The notes under the pieces were generated by a model, which saw nothing but the letters and a program-made list of their open reading frames with translations, did not search any database and was not told the DNA's origin. The position numbers and the translations under genes are program-made. From Otis tarda (taxonomy: Eukaryota; Chordata; Aves; Otidiformes; Otididae), in assembly GCA_026413225.1 (NCBI GenBank), contig CM048553.1, positions 47,222,001-47,286,000 on the forward strand: a DNA stretch of 64,000 nucleotides, written 5' to 3'. Positions 18,401-30,256 of the stretch are shown in pieces; position 1 is the stretch's first letter; each line of letters starts with the position of its first letter.

Positions 18401-21400
18401 GAAATGTTAGATAAGAAAACAGAAATTGGCTGCACTGATTTTCCTTGACTTTACTGAGAGAAATTAATAATAAAAGAAGATCTTAAATACTGACAAACTA
18501 CATTTTTAACATCTTTTTGTTTGCAAAGCCTAATATTAACACACATAAGTGCATGAAGCTCTCTAAATTTTACTCAGAAGGCCTGATGATCCTTCCAGCT
18601 TTTATTCATAATGGACTTGTTCATTTACAAATAGCTTTTTGCAAGATCTGACACATAAACTGTATTTCAAACTAATTGATTTTTATTTCCTATGATTTTT
18701 ATCTCCAGTGATTTTTATCATCCCTTAAACTTCTGTCTCTCTCTGGTAATATTTTATTTAATCAGATCCAGAAGTGTGTTGATAATTTTGTTAGGTTTGC
18801 CTTTTATTTCAGAAAGGTACAACTTTGAGCTACTCATTTTATGGCTTTACATCCAGCAAGCTACACTCATATCTGAAGTAGTGTTTAAAAATATATCTTA
18901 AAAGTGTCAGCTGACTTGGACAAGCAGTCTACATAACAAAACCAATGATAAATCAATCCACTGCACAGTAAAAGCTCCAAATTCTCCCTGGGATCAGCTG
19001 CCTCTTTCCCAGGCAGTTGAGCTACCAGCGATGAGGGTGGCTCTCGAGAGGCAGAGTGCAGGACTTGCTTATGAAGCTGGCTCTCGTCTAACCTGCCAAC
19101 CCCCGAGTCAAACCTCCCTGGCCACCAGTTCCCCGGTGGATGGGTTTGATGCAAAAGGCTCCCACTCAAGGAGATTTCAACGACACAACCCAGCCACATT
19201 TTCAGTGGAAAGCCTAAAATGAAAAGGTACAAATAAGAGCGATGCAGCAAGCGACGCTGTAGAATAGCAACTACCTGCCACAGTTTTCCCTATCATTGCA
19301 GCCACGATTTAGAAACTAGACATTTGCTTTAATAGCAACTCTCACTAACAAACCTACTGCTCAAATTTCCTGTTTATGTTGATATTACTAGGATTTGGTC
19401 TTAAGGATGGGCTGAGACCCTGGAATATAGATCAGACTTCCATCAGTGTGCATGTGGTTTTTTTTCATCCATAGCTCTGAAATGTTTTTATGTGACAAAA
19501 GAGCAGTTATTCTCATTTTACAGCCAAGCAAACAGAAAAAAAAAGCCACCCATATTCACACAGCATATACATACCAGACCTAGCAAGAGACCACATGCCT
19601 CTCCATGCTTATTCAGGAATTCTATCAGGCTAAACCACCATAGCGCAGGCTGCTAACTTGGCCAGTTTTATTTTACACTGAGTTAATGACAGGGTACTTG
19701 AGGCAGTCATATTGAAGTACATCGAGACAAGGTGAGAGCAAAGTATATCTTCTATGTTTCCGTGCCTCTGTCTGGGACACATGAGCTAATTAGCACAATG
19801 GCATCATTTAAAAAAAATAAATATTTTTCTTCTTGCTGAGCTGGGCTATATTAAGGTTTATTCTGTTGATAGTTTGGTTTTTTTTTTTTCTCTCTGCAGG
19901 TATGAAAACGAGCAACCATTCAGAAAGGCAGTGGAAGATGAAATTAATTCCTTATATAAAGTGATTGATGATGCTAATTTAACTAAAATGGACCTGGAGA
20001 GTCAGATAGAAAGCATGAAAGAAGAGCTAACTTTGCTGTCAAAGACTCATGAAGAAGTAAGTCCAGACTCAGGACACTGCAAAGCCAATGTGTGCCTGTT
20101 TCATCTGGTTGGTATCATACACCTAGTCCAAACCAAGCACTAAAAAGCTCTGCCTGCCATGTCTGGGTGGGGGGATTCTCCTGAAAACTGCTCCTATTTC
20201 TCTCCTCTCTGTTAACTTAAAGCACTAACCTCTGAGGCATGATCGAGTCACTTACATTTAGGTTTTAACTCTCTCTCATCTGATAAACATGGCATGGAAG
20301 AGACATCATCACTTAATTTCTTGCTAGACACCATACAATGGTCACGGACAGGGCATCATGTATGTGGACATCCAACCAGTGAGGAGTGATTCTTAGCCAG
20401 AGATGTAAAGAGAAAATACCTGCACAGGGAACAAGTGCTGGTCCTGCTGCGCTAATACTTAGCATTAACCAGGCTCTTCTGAAAAACTCCTGCTTGGCTT
20501 AGCAAGCTACTCGGTTCCCGAAACCAGGTCTCTCCTGTGCAACACACCCCTGAAGCAAGCCACAGGGACCGGCAGCTGGAAGAGAAGCCTGTTACTACCC
20601 AATTTTGTAACACTTTCCCACTGACTCATTACATTCACCAGCACTATTTGCATGAAGGTGGTTTATTCCCTTCAGCAGGGCTTTCAGGAGCTGACCCGAA
20701 TCAGCATCTTTACTGATGGGGGCTCAATTATGAAGCTACCACTGATCCCACTTGAATTGAGATGGCTCATGGAAGCAAGGCACCACCCTGCCTTACAGTT
20801 CTTAGGGGTTATTTCTCCAACCACAAGATTTCAGCAACATTGGTAGGCATATGGAGACTTGGGTTGCCAAGATGAGGTTGCTTCATCCCCTCCCTACTTT
20901 CATGAGTCTAATCCCAAGGCTGGCATTTTGCAGAAAATAACCAGTGGCTTCAGCACTACTGCACAGCATGAGAAAGATGCCATTACTCCAGCTGAGCTCT
21001 AGCACAATAAAGTCCTAAGGACTTTACTGAACTAATTCAACTCTTTTTTTCCTTCAGTGTCCCCACTAGAAAATCCACATCAAGTCCTTTTGAACCTCTT
21101 ATGCACTTGGAGAGGACCACATTTTGAGGCTTTCATCCTTGCAGGTTCATAATTCACACCCACTCGCCCATCTATTTTTCCAGTACTGTCACTGTCAGGG
21201 GCCACTGCCTAGAAATACAATTCCCAGATGCTTTTACACCACTTTTTTTGCTTATGTCACTAGTGCATATAAACTTATTGATGTAAAGGAATTGTGGTGC
21301 CAGAGAGTTCAGATACACATGCAAAGCTCATTTGTTCCTGTGTTCCTGAATACAGTGTACAACTGATGTGCTACCTTTAAGTGTGCGATTCTAGACACGC

Positions 21401-24400
21401 TAATTCTCTCCTGCTTATGTGTTTTTGGAGCACTTATATGTAAAGGAGGAGCAGAATGCCGGCACAGAGAAGGAGCGTGCTCTTCATCTAACGCGCACGT
21501 GCATAAAAACGCACATGTGGCTCACACAAGCTGCAAGGCTGTAGAGCTCCTGCTCCCTCTTCCTTGCCCCCCTCCGAAGCCATCATTCAATTGTCCAGCT
21601 CATCTTCTTTTATGTCTGTTATTTTTGTTCAAGGATGTGAAGGTATTATATAAGCAGCTTGCTGGATCTCAGCTGGAAGAACTCGATGTTCCCTTAGGAA
21701 GTGGCCTGGATGACATACTGGAAAAAATCAGAATCCACTGGGAGAGAGACATTGAAAAGAATCGTGCTGAGACAGGTGCCCTGCTCCGTACCAAGGTGAG
21801 TGCTCCATAACCCACTCCAACATCAAGGGATTGGAAGCAAACACAAAATCTGTCTAACACTCTGTGGTAACTTTGAGGGCTGAGTGCTTGGTTTTTTTCT
21901 TGAAACAAAAACATAAGATTGTAAAAATCTAAAGGATTTTGGTCCGAGTCCATTGGAAAATACACTCATAAATATCAGTGGCTTTCTTGAGATGCACAGA
22001 GTTTAGTAGTGGAAGTGACCCTGCTGATCTCACAGGTATCTGTGGGAAACTTCCAAGGGATCTGAAATGTTGGCTGAGAGAAACAAACTTAAACAGTTGA
22101 TACCTTCTGTGTCAGATAAGCCACAGTCGTTACCCTTCTTACTAGGATCATTCCTCCACTGAACAACTTACAGGGGTCTGTACATCCAAAGGGCAAAATA
22201 TATTGCTGTACACTAAGAATACAGCTACAGACTCCTTGTGGGTTTCTCCTTGAAATTGTTTCCTTGGGCAGCAGTGGGAAAACTGGATATTAACTTAGAA
22301 ATGAAAAGTGATGATAATAGCCATTCCCTTTGAAAGTTCTCTCCTCTCCTGATGCCAAGTCTGAAGCAGCCTTTTAATCCAGCTTTTTCTCTGTCATGAA
22401 GGATCACTCATTTTCCAAAGTGCCTGGCTGAAGTAAGTAGTTTTGCAGAGCTGAAGCACTAAGTTTGGTGGATGATCCTATATTTTAGTAGCCATCTCAT
22501 TCCGAGTTGGCTATTACAGCAGAGCACGGCACAGCTAATCATAACTACAACTGTGCTACAGAAATATTTAGCAAAAACATAGCCGCCTCATTCCACAGTA
22601 CAGAGCTACCATGAGAGGAACAGGCAGTAGTGAAGGCAAATAACAAGAAGAAAAGCAAGAAATACATTTGCAAAGATATATGCAAGCTCTGAGTAGGTCT
22701 TTATTTTCAAAATATAAAAGAAAAATCCAGTGACAACAGTGATACCAAAGGTGCTAGGGAATGTACAAGAAGCCAACCAGAGCCAATCCCAGAGGTCCCA
22801 TCAAGTTTGTGAGCATGCCATTTTTCACAAGGTTAGTCTGCAGGGGCCTAATTTTCAGCTGGTACAGCCCAAAGGAAGTTAGTGACACAGTAATAAACTA
22901 TATGAGCCCAGACGAAGCCTCCATACAAAGTGTATGCAGCCCTGAAAAGTCAGAGCATTCTCAGCAGCTGCCTAAGCTTTTCCCAGAAAATCTGTTCCTG
23001 GTTCCTGTTGCACCATTTGGTTATCCACACTGTGAAAAATTTGTCCTTGCTCTTTTGCGATATCAGAAGAGAGAGAGCAGTTCCGTTCTCTCCTTTGCTC
23101 TTTATTACTGTTTCTTTAGTCTCTCTTTGTGAGCTTTCCTTGGTCCCTAATGTGTTTATTTTTTTTTCTCTGCATCCACTCTTTGGTGTAACTGTGACCA
23201 GTTGAGACCAAGATATTCCAAATGGTGTCCTAGCACCGACTTAGATGTCAGGGCAGTACTTTTGTTATTTTCTGACCAACTCCCTTGCCTCATTTGCTTT
23301 GTCTTCTGACTAGACTTGGGATCTTGGGTAGATTTTTCATGGGTATTGAACATCCTTGACATAATGATGTGGCACTGTTCATTCATGTAGTTTGATTCCA
23401 CACATCCACCCCTGATCATTGCTAATCCATATTGTTTTCTGCAATCCACAAATCCTTCTAGTTCATGATTCATCTCCAAGGGAGTAAACATTGAGGCATC
23501 AGGGTGTTAAACTTCTGTCATAATGGAACAAGACCTTAATTCTCCTCTTCATGCCCCATCTCTTGACCAGCTATTGATCCATGGCAATGCTTTGCCCTGA
23601 GCACACAATTACACAGCTTCCTCTGTCGTCTCCTATGCTAGATCTCGTAAAATGTTTTGAAACATCTTGTGAATTACATCAGTTGTTTCTCCCTTCTTTG
23701 CCACTTTGCTAACACATTCCCAGAATTCTTAAGAACTTATCAAGGTCACTTTCCTCCTGCAGATATCACACTGATCATATCCTGAGTATTGGTGTTCTAT
23801 CCCTAATCATCCTTCAATTATCTTGATTCCATGAAAAACAGACTAATGAGAGCTTCTGTGCTCTTACACAATGCCTGGCTCAGAACTGCACAGACATGCT
23901 TGAAATCCACACACTCCTAGGAAACTCAAGCACCAAAATGATAAAGATTTAGCAGGATGATTTCATCCTCTTCCTCCATTAATCCAGTTATTTATGAGCA
24001 CCACAATTCGGTATAGCCTTTCCCTTGTGGAGCATCTCAAGAATAGGAAGAGTAGAGCCCCCAGAAGACACAAATTGCCTAGTGAAGTGGGCACAAAGAC
24101 TACATCTGCACTTCTCTACAGAAGGAACCTCAAAGCTGAGGCCAAATGTCATGCCCAGCAGCACCCTCCACATGGACTCTTGGGGGAACTCAGTTGGTAA
24201 TCCTGTAAGGAGGGTAGGGAAACCTTGTGTGTATCAAAAGCTTTAGAGCTCATTCAGTGTGTGCTTACCTGCTGTGTCATACTCAGTATTCAGGGCTGAT
24301 GTGGCCTCCTCCATCTACTCCATCTGCCTGTTCTGTCATTCACATCACTAGCATTAGGTAGCCGTGACAGCTTAGGGTAACTCCTGGAGGAGTTTCAGCA

Positions 24401-27400
24401 TCAACTGTGGTGAGGGCAAGTTGGATCTATAGGTAGCATTTGGGCCATCAGCAAGGTCACTGTGAACAAGAGACGACAAGCTTCAGGTAATGGGTGTAGG
24501 CTATAAAAATAGACGCAAAGGCATTCTCCCTGCCCTACGTATCTCTTTAAAAAGAGGCATTTATAGACATCATACCATAATAACATGCAGACTACACTCT
24601 CAACACAACTTAGGATACACAAATTACTCCAAAGTGCCAGGTCCATGACCGCTAGGCCGGGTTCGCCAGGGCTAGTGAGGAGGGATTATGTCTCTCTGAA
24701 GCACAAGCCCCTATAAAGTATTTCTGGAACATAAAGGCTCTGTGCAATTTGCTGGAAAGGATAGGTTTGGTGTTGGATTGAAATTCAGCCCTCTGCATCA
24801 CAGGTTCATAAATCCTAAGTTCTGTTTGAGACTTAACTGGTATTAAAATGACACATTCGTTCTTGCTGACCTTTTGCACCTGAGATTATTTTGTTCACAA
24901 TGACCAAGGTATGTGGTTCACATGGCAGTACCCAAAAAATTATAAAAATTATTTCTGGTGCATGGTCCCAGATTTTTTTAAAATTTGATCTTACTTTTAC
25001 AATAAAAGAATGCATAACTAGAAAAGCAGGACAGGGTCAAGATGAATTTTCAGAGTGGAATGGAAGAAGTATTTTGCATAGTTTAACTTTAGTGTCAGCC
25101 AGGGGAAATGTAAGTTTTGACTGAAGAATTGTATTTGCTGGATATCCCAGAGCTCTACATTAAAAACTTTGATCTCAGCCCTCATTAAAAAGTACAGAAA
25201 TTTTATTTTTACTAAGTTACCTTTTCCTTCACCTATTTCCAAGAAGCCTGAACTAAACACATGTTAAAAAATCACAAGCAACAAGAGTATGGAATTGCAT
25301 AAGAATATCTTAATTCAACTAACAGAAATTATTTTTCTGACCTCTGTGATATGACTTCTGCTCTGATTCATAGAATTCTATGTGAAAAATCAAGGTGTGA
25401 ATACTTCTGAAATCAAATAGACTAAGTGAAAACACTTAACTTTTAAAAAAATATGATAGTATAGCTCCAAAAAGAAAGTCAGCTTTTCTTTTTATAGGTC
25501 ATTTAAAATGTACTAGTATGAATGCTGAACAGCTTTTGTTGACATAGATAAAATATGTATGCTTATGCATATAAGCCATTTTACAGTAAATGCATAGAAA
25601 ATATGATAATTTTGACACTAAGAATTATCCAGAATTGTTCAACCAAGGGATTTAATACACAAGAATCAAACTTAAAGCCAAAATTGCCACAAACTTGGAA
25701 AATATTAACTGTTAGTTCGGTGCATAAGGAAACTAAAACATCATTTGAGTAGGCTGTGATGACAGTAGCAATCTTTTACCAACAGCAGGCTGAAGCAGCA
25801 ACCGCTGTGCGAACCCAGGAGGAAGAGCTGGTGGAGGGCCTCAGAACTGAGTTCCATGAAATTGCCTGCAAAATACAGAGCTTGCAAGCAGAAACCGAAT
25901 CTTTGAGAACCTTGGTAAGTAATGCTGGGTTTTCAATGGGTAGATTCTGTGTGAATTCAACATGCCTTCTGAGGAAAACATTGCCATCTTGGGATGCAGA
26001 CTTAAGAATAAATCCCATTTTCCAGTGGATATAGTTTCAAGAGATGCCAGGTATTTCTAGGCATGCTAGACATTTCTTCATTGATGTGTGTGATGCACTA
26101 AGTGTACCACATTTGACAACTGGATCCCAAATTTCAATCTTCAGTGTATTCATACTCAATTTCACTGAGATTGTTGGGTGAGCAGTACTCTACAATATAT
26201 GAAGAATATCTGTGCCTGTTAACCAAAGTAGTTCCACCTTTGCAATGACAACATTTTTCAAAGTATCTAGAAAGGAATTCTCCAAATATTAGATCTCCAC
26301 TTAAGCATATTGAATGGAGATATTGGCCAAACCTGAATAAAAATTACTATGAGGCACATGAAAACTGACTGGTTTAATGTCTGCTGTCCTGCCCTAACAG
26401 AAGAGGGGTCTGGAGAACTCTTTATACGACGCCAAGCACTGGCATGACATTGAACTGCAGAACCTAGGCTCTGTCATTTCCAAGCTGGAGGCAGAAATGG
26501 GAGAAATCAAAGTAGAAACTGAGCAGCAGCAGAGGGATCGTGAAAATCTGCTGACCAGGAAACAACAGCTGGAGAAAGACATTGCCGCATATCACTGCCT
26601 TCTGGATGGAGAACAAAGCAGGTACTCATCACTAAAAGCAAGTGTGCCACGAGAATGGAGAACATATGCTCCATGGGAAGGGGTTATGAGATTGCTGGAA
26701 GCAGGAGGACTAGGGTGGGTCTCATGTTTCATAAGGCTAGGTGGTAGCTGGTTACGTTCGGAGAAGCTGCCAAAGGGGAAGAATACCCCAACTCCAGCTG
26801 TGCGGAGATTCCTGATATATTGGAGATGAGTGGTTTCCAGCCCTGCCATGGAAGGACAGGGTTTAGGAATACACCAGTATCAGCCTCACTTCCCTGAAGG
26901 TCTGGGATGTGAGATTAAAAACCTACTACAGCATCCAGTGGCTACATTAGCAGCTGCAAAGCAGCTGTGCTGTTGTTTCTTGGGTACTTTATGCCTTCTC
27001 TCCTCCTCCCACTATACAGTCCAAAGATTAAAGCTGGGACCCTGGCAAAGCTCCCTTTCTAAGCACATAAGTTCCTCTCTAAGTCCAAGGACAGAATCTG
27101 GCTCACTGACTGTGTCTTTCTATGAAGAAACATAGTTCAGACTATTTCTGGGAATAACCTGTAAACAAGTTAACAGTGGTTGGGTTGCATGGTTGGGCTT
27201 TTTTAAGATCCTTAATCACCATTAGTCATGGAACCTCTGAGAATCTGATCCACAGATTTTGACTTGCTCTTCTACTCAGGTCATGAAGAATTTTTTTTAT
27301 ATCAGATCTTGCTGAAGTTGATGAGATTTCACTAGCTGAACTGAGGATAGTACTTGGTTCAGCAATTTTCCTATTTGTAGTAGTGGCCAATTATTTTTTT

Positions 27401-27419
27401 TTATTTTACTTTCAGCTGA
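9041..27419 (+). CDS. BFSP2: BFSP2, phakinin / CP49 (lens beaded-filament protein), seven exons
   Basis: The spliced CDS is 9041-9496, 17900-17982, 19900-20056, 21634-21795, 25786-25914, 26401-26621 and 27416-27419, giving 403 aa. Phakinin co-assembles with filensin (BFSP1) into the beaded filaments of lens fibre cells. Residues 1 to about 95 are a Ser/Gly/Arg-rich head. The rod opens with [20 protein letters not shown], the divergent helix-initiation motif of phakinin, and ends at AYHCLLDGE, the equivalent of the keratin TYRRLLEGE motif. Heptad-rich coiled coil fills the space between. Internal exon sizes 83, 157, 162 and 221 match the type I keratin plan. There is almost no tail after the rod, as known for phakinin, and human is about 415 aa. 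The final exon is the least certain part. Confidence 0.93.
9497..17899 (+). other. BFSP2: BFSP2 intron 1
   Basis: An 8.4-kb intron. An AT-rich block at about 9780-10010 carries several TAATTA-like and (ATT)n motifs. An A-rich tract lies at 15670-15706. No exon or clear transposon is recognised, and short open frames such as 17230-17529 show no known domain. Confidence 0.7.
15670..15706. repeat. A-rich low-complexity tract
   Basis: Runs of A separated by single G residues within BFSP2 intron 1. No poly(A) retrogene is recognised next to it. Confidence 0.8.
17900..17982 (+). CDS. BFSP2: BFSP2 exon 2 (coil 1)
   Basis: Acceptor TTCTTCTAG|GTGGGC and donor GACAG|GTAGTC enclose 83 bases, exactly the keratin exon 2 size. 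It encodes [20 protein letters not shown] and on to FKD, with an Arg codon split 2+1 into the next exon. Confidence 0.93.
19500..19612 (-). mobile_element. Probable decayed MIR-type SINE
   Basis: ATTCTCATTTTACAGCCAAG, followed by a purine-rich stretch and CACACAGCA, resembles the antisense MIR core (cattttacag...gaaactgag...cacacagc). It is heavily diverged, so the call is tentative. It lies in BFSP2 intron 2. Confidence 0.4.
19900..20056 (+). CDS. BFSP2: BFSP2 exon 3 (coil 1B)
   Basis: Acceptor CTCTGCAG|GTATGA and donor GAAGAA|GTAAGT enclose 157 bases, the standard type I intermediate-filament exon 3 size. It reads [20 protein letters not shown] and on to KTHEE in phase 0. Confidence 0.95.
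20057..21633 (+). other. BFSP2: BFSP2 intron 3
   Basis: A 1.58-kb intron, with no recognised element. Confidence 0.8.
21634..21795 (+). CDS. BFSP2: BFSP2 exon 4 (coil 1B / linker)
   Basis: Acceptor TTGTTCAAG|GATGTG and donor ACCAAG|GTGAGT enclose 162 bases. It encodes [20 protein letters not shown] and then [20 protein letters not shown], which I recognise from phakinin. Confidence 0.95.
21796..25785 (+). other. BFSP2: BFSP2 intron 4
   Basis: A 4-kb intron. A 123-codon open frame (22761-23132) and its neighbours have no recognisable domain. The block at about 23150-23850 could be an old, unrecognised repeat. No RNA gene was seen. Confidence 0.7.
25786..25914 (+). CDS. BFSP2: BFSP2 exon 5 (coil 2)
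   Basis: It reads [20 protein letters not shown] and on to [12 protein letters not shown], with donor ACCTTG|GTAAGT in phase 0. The acceptor is a tandem ACAGCAG. The first AG gives 129 bases and the second gives 126, the usual type I keratin exon 5 size. The two choices differ by one Gln. Confidence 0.9.
26401..26621 (+). CDS. BFSP2: BFSP2 exon 6 (end of coil 2)
   Basis: Acceptor CCCTAACAG|AAGAGG and donor AAGCAG|GTACTC enclose 221 bases, identical to keratin exon 6 length. It encodes [20 protein letters not shown] and ends with the rod-termination motif YHCLLDGEQ. Confidence 0.95.
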
Positions 27420-27680
27420 TTATGAATCTCCCAGCCCACAGAAGACCATTGCCATTAAAGCAAAAAAAAAAAAAGATGTCACTGCCAATTATGTTCGTGG
27501 AAGCTAAAAACCCATCAAAGCAGCCTGCTTTATTCAGTTTGATTCAACAATCAAAGTAGGTTGTAGCTTGAACAACTTTATTAGACCCTCTTCATGTAAT
27601 TGCTTTGCTTACAGATTTCAATTTACTCATGTTGTTAAAATTATAATAAAAATAAAGAATATCAGGTTTTTTGTTTGTCT
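27416..27680 (+). CDS. BFSP2: BFSP2 exon 7: last coding base, stop and 3' UTR (candidate)
   Basis: After exon 6 two bases (AG) are left over. The next strong acceptor, TTTTACTTTCAG at 27415, is followed by C and then TGA, completing a Ser codon and stopping at 27417-27419. Two overlapping AATAAA signals at 27645-27650 and 27651-27656 would end a 3' UTR of about 250 bases. This fits the tailless nature of phakinin. RNA evidence is lacking. Confidence 0.6.
27645..27656 (+). terminator. BFSP2: BFSP2 tandem poly(A) signals
   Basis: Two consecutive AATAAA hexamers with a T/GT-rich stretch just downstream (27665-27690), the classic arrangement of a cleavage site. Confidence 0.7.
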
Positions 27681-29099
27681 TTTTTTTTCCTTCCCATATT
27701 TTTCATGATAGCTGAAGGGGGCTGGATTAAGAGGAGAGGCCCTCCACCTGCCAGCAAGTAAACTGTTTCTTTTTATAGTACAAATATATCAAAATTTAAC
27801 CTACCCCTTCACAGCACACAGCATCCACGTGGAAATGGCAAGCGCTCTGTTGTGTCACAATACCATCAGCTCACTAGTGTGAAATCTAATTCAAATAATA
27901 CTGAAGCTGTTAAAGTGTGCCATTAACTCAATGCAATTAATTTTGCAGTACGTAAGCCAGCAAAAGCACTAATGCAAGCATTCCAGCAGTACTTAATAAA
28001 CAAATTTTAACTCTAGACCAAACTTTTCAAAAAGTTGAAGGTGAAGGAGAGCAACGGCAGTTCTGTCTGCAGTTCAGGTCCTTTTACCATATACTCAGAG
28101 TCTTAGCCAGGGTGCTAGTTTGTGCAAATGCGATACTTTTTGATCTATTGATATATTTTGACACTTGTTTCTTGTATGCTTGGCTCTTTCTTGATGTCAA
28201 CATCCCTTAAGGCAGGTTGGCCAAACTTCTTTTGAACAGGCACCCAGATAGCATCAACGTGTGGATGATCCTAGGTAGTTTCTCTTATTTTGATGGCATC
28301 ATGATGAAAAAGATTTGCCATCTTTCACTTTTGACTTTCTTTTATATTTTAAGTATTGATATCCTTATTGTATCACATTTGCAGTATGGTCATATAAAGT
28401 GCCAAGACGGATCCTGCATTGTCAGAGAAACTTACTGAACCTTGGCCCACACCACACAAAATCTGAGGTAGATGGCGCGCTTTCCTTAACAAGTCCCCGC
28501 ACAGCAATGAAGCTAATCATACCTGTGTTTGTTGGATTAGGACTTTACAATATCAACAGTTACACAGAGTGACAACATAGTTCAATAATTGGACTCAAAA
28601 ACTACTGAGAAATGGCATATATTAGAGAACATAATGGCATACAGTATACGTGAGGGGCAGTCTGAAGATACTTTGATTATCTAACAAAGCTACTTTGTTT
28701 TCAATGACTGATAAAAGCAAGTACACTCCAAATCTACTAAACTTGACTCCCCAGTGAATAACAGGAACCAGCACACACATGTTGTCATGCCTTTCCTTAC
28801 ACATTCCCCTACACATGCCAAATCCTTCCTGATACAGTTACTTGACAAACAATTCCTCATTTAATCTCTGCAAATGGCCATTTGGCATGTACCACTTGAA
28901 GATTTTGAACAAAAAAATTACAGGATTAAGAGATTACCCAATAAAAATTTAAAAAAAAAAAGGCAGATGATGGCAGATTCTCTTTTTCTCCTCACAGAAT
29001 GTAGGCTCCCCAGAACAGTGATAATACCTTCTTACGTATCAGTGCAAAACTTAGCAAGCTGAGACTCCATCAAGAATAATGATGATGAGAGAAAATATA

Positions 29100-30256
29100 C
29101 ACAAACAGTGGTACAAGAGATGAGACGGCACAGACCCTTGGGTTGTTGTTAACTGCTAGAAGTTGCTCCCCTTTGTTCAGCAGTCTCAGCCAGGCCTAGG
29201 GCGGACCCGCTGCTGGCCAGGGCTAAGCCAATTGGTAGCAGAATGTTCTGTGATAACGCCTCTGCAATAATGTGATTAAGAAGGGGAAAACAGGAAAAAA
29301 AAAAAAAAAAGAGAAGAGAAGATGTGAAGAAGCTGAGCAGGGGCAGAGGCAGAGAGGGGGAAGTGCAGGCCTCGTGGGCCTTGCAGGCCTCACCCCCTGG
29401 CTTTTCGCCAGACGGCCGACTGGGCCCGACTCAGCCTGCCCGGCTGCAAGAAGTGGAGAGGAGATGAGATGGACAATGTGAAGAGATTCTGAGAAGCATC
29501 TGCCAGACTGTTGTGAAGAACTTTTATTGTGAGAGGAACAGCTGCAGATGCCAAGGTCAGTGAAGAAGGAGGGGGAGGAGTAATGCAGCTCCTGGCAAGA
29601 TTCCCCTGCAGCCTGTGGTGATGACCATGGTGGAGCAGATTGTCCCCCTGCAGCCCATGGAGGTCCACGGAGGAGCAGAGATCCACCTGCAGCCCGTGGA
29701 GGACCCCACGCCGGAGCAGGTGGAGGCCTGAAGGAGGCTGTGGCCCGTGGAGGGCCCGCTGGGGCAGCTGTTCTGGAGGGACTGCACTCCATGGAAGAGA
29801 TGACCCACCCAGAGCAGTTTCATGAAGGACTGTGGTGTATGGGTGGGACCCCACAACGGAGCAGGGAGGAACGCGAGGAGTTCTTCTCCCGACTATGAAG
29901 CAGCGGCTTAAAACAACGCATGATGACCTGACAGCAACCCCCATCCTCTCTTCCCCCCTGTGCCACTCAGTGGGGGGAAGGTGGTAGAGATAATGTTAGG
30001 CCTGGGAAAAGGGAGGGGTAGGGGGAGGTTATCTTGCTCTCTGTCTCATTATCCTGCTGTTTTTAGTAATAAATGAATAGTTTTCCCCAAGTCGAGTCTG
30101 TTTTGCCCATAATGGTGACTTTAAGGATTTTCTCCCTATCTGTATCTCAAACCTCGAGCCGTTTTTCTTATATTATCTCTCCCTATTCTCTCAGAGGGTG
30201 GGGGGAGTGAGAGAGAGACTGCGTAGTCTGGTCCCAGTCGGGGCTGAACTACGACA
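29100..30256 (+). mobile_element. Solo LTR of an avian endogenous retrovirus (ERVL-like)
   Basis: A GC-rich block unlike its flanks. It carries repeated CTGCAGCCCRTGGAG units (three copies at about 29608-29702), GGAGCAGGTGGAGGCC, a poly(A) signal AATAAA at 30068-30073, then CCCCAAGTCGAGTCTGTTTT and a 3' end in ACGACA. I recognise this arrangement from LTRs common in bird genomes. No retroviral genes flank it, so it is a solo LTR. The left boundary and target duplication could not be fixed, and the exact family name is not claimed. Minus-strand open frames of 184-189 codons inside it follow from base composition. Confidence 0.65.
29608..29790 (+). repeat. Degenerate internal repeats of the LTR
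   Basis: Units built around CTGCAGCCC(A/G)TGGAGG, GGAGCAG and CCCGTGGAGG recur every 45-60 bases. This is the minisatellite-like part of the LTR and is the source of its open reading frames. Confidence 0.65.

Noticed and set aside
22761-23850. Block in BFSP2 intron 4 with several open frames that looked like an old repeat
   Set aside because: I could not match it to CR1, LTR or DNA transposon motifs by eye. No family can be supported.
29223-29944. Minus-strand frames of 184-189 codons
   Set aside because: They fall inside the retroviral LTR and are made of its internal GC-rich repeats. LTRs of this type are non-coding.
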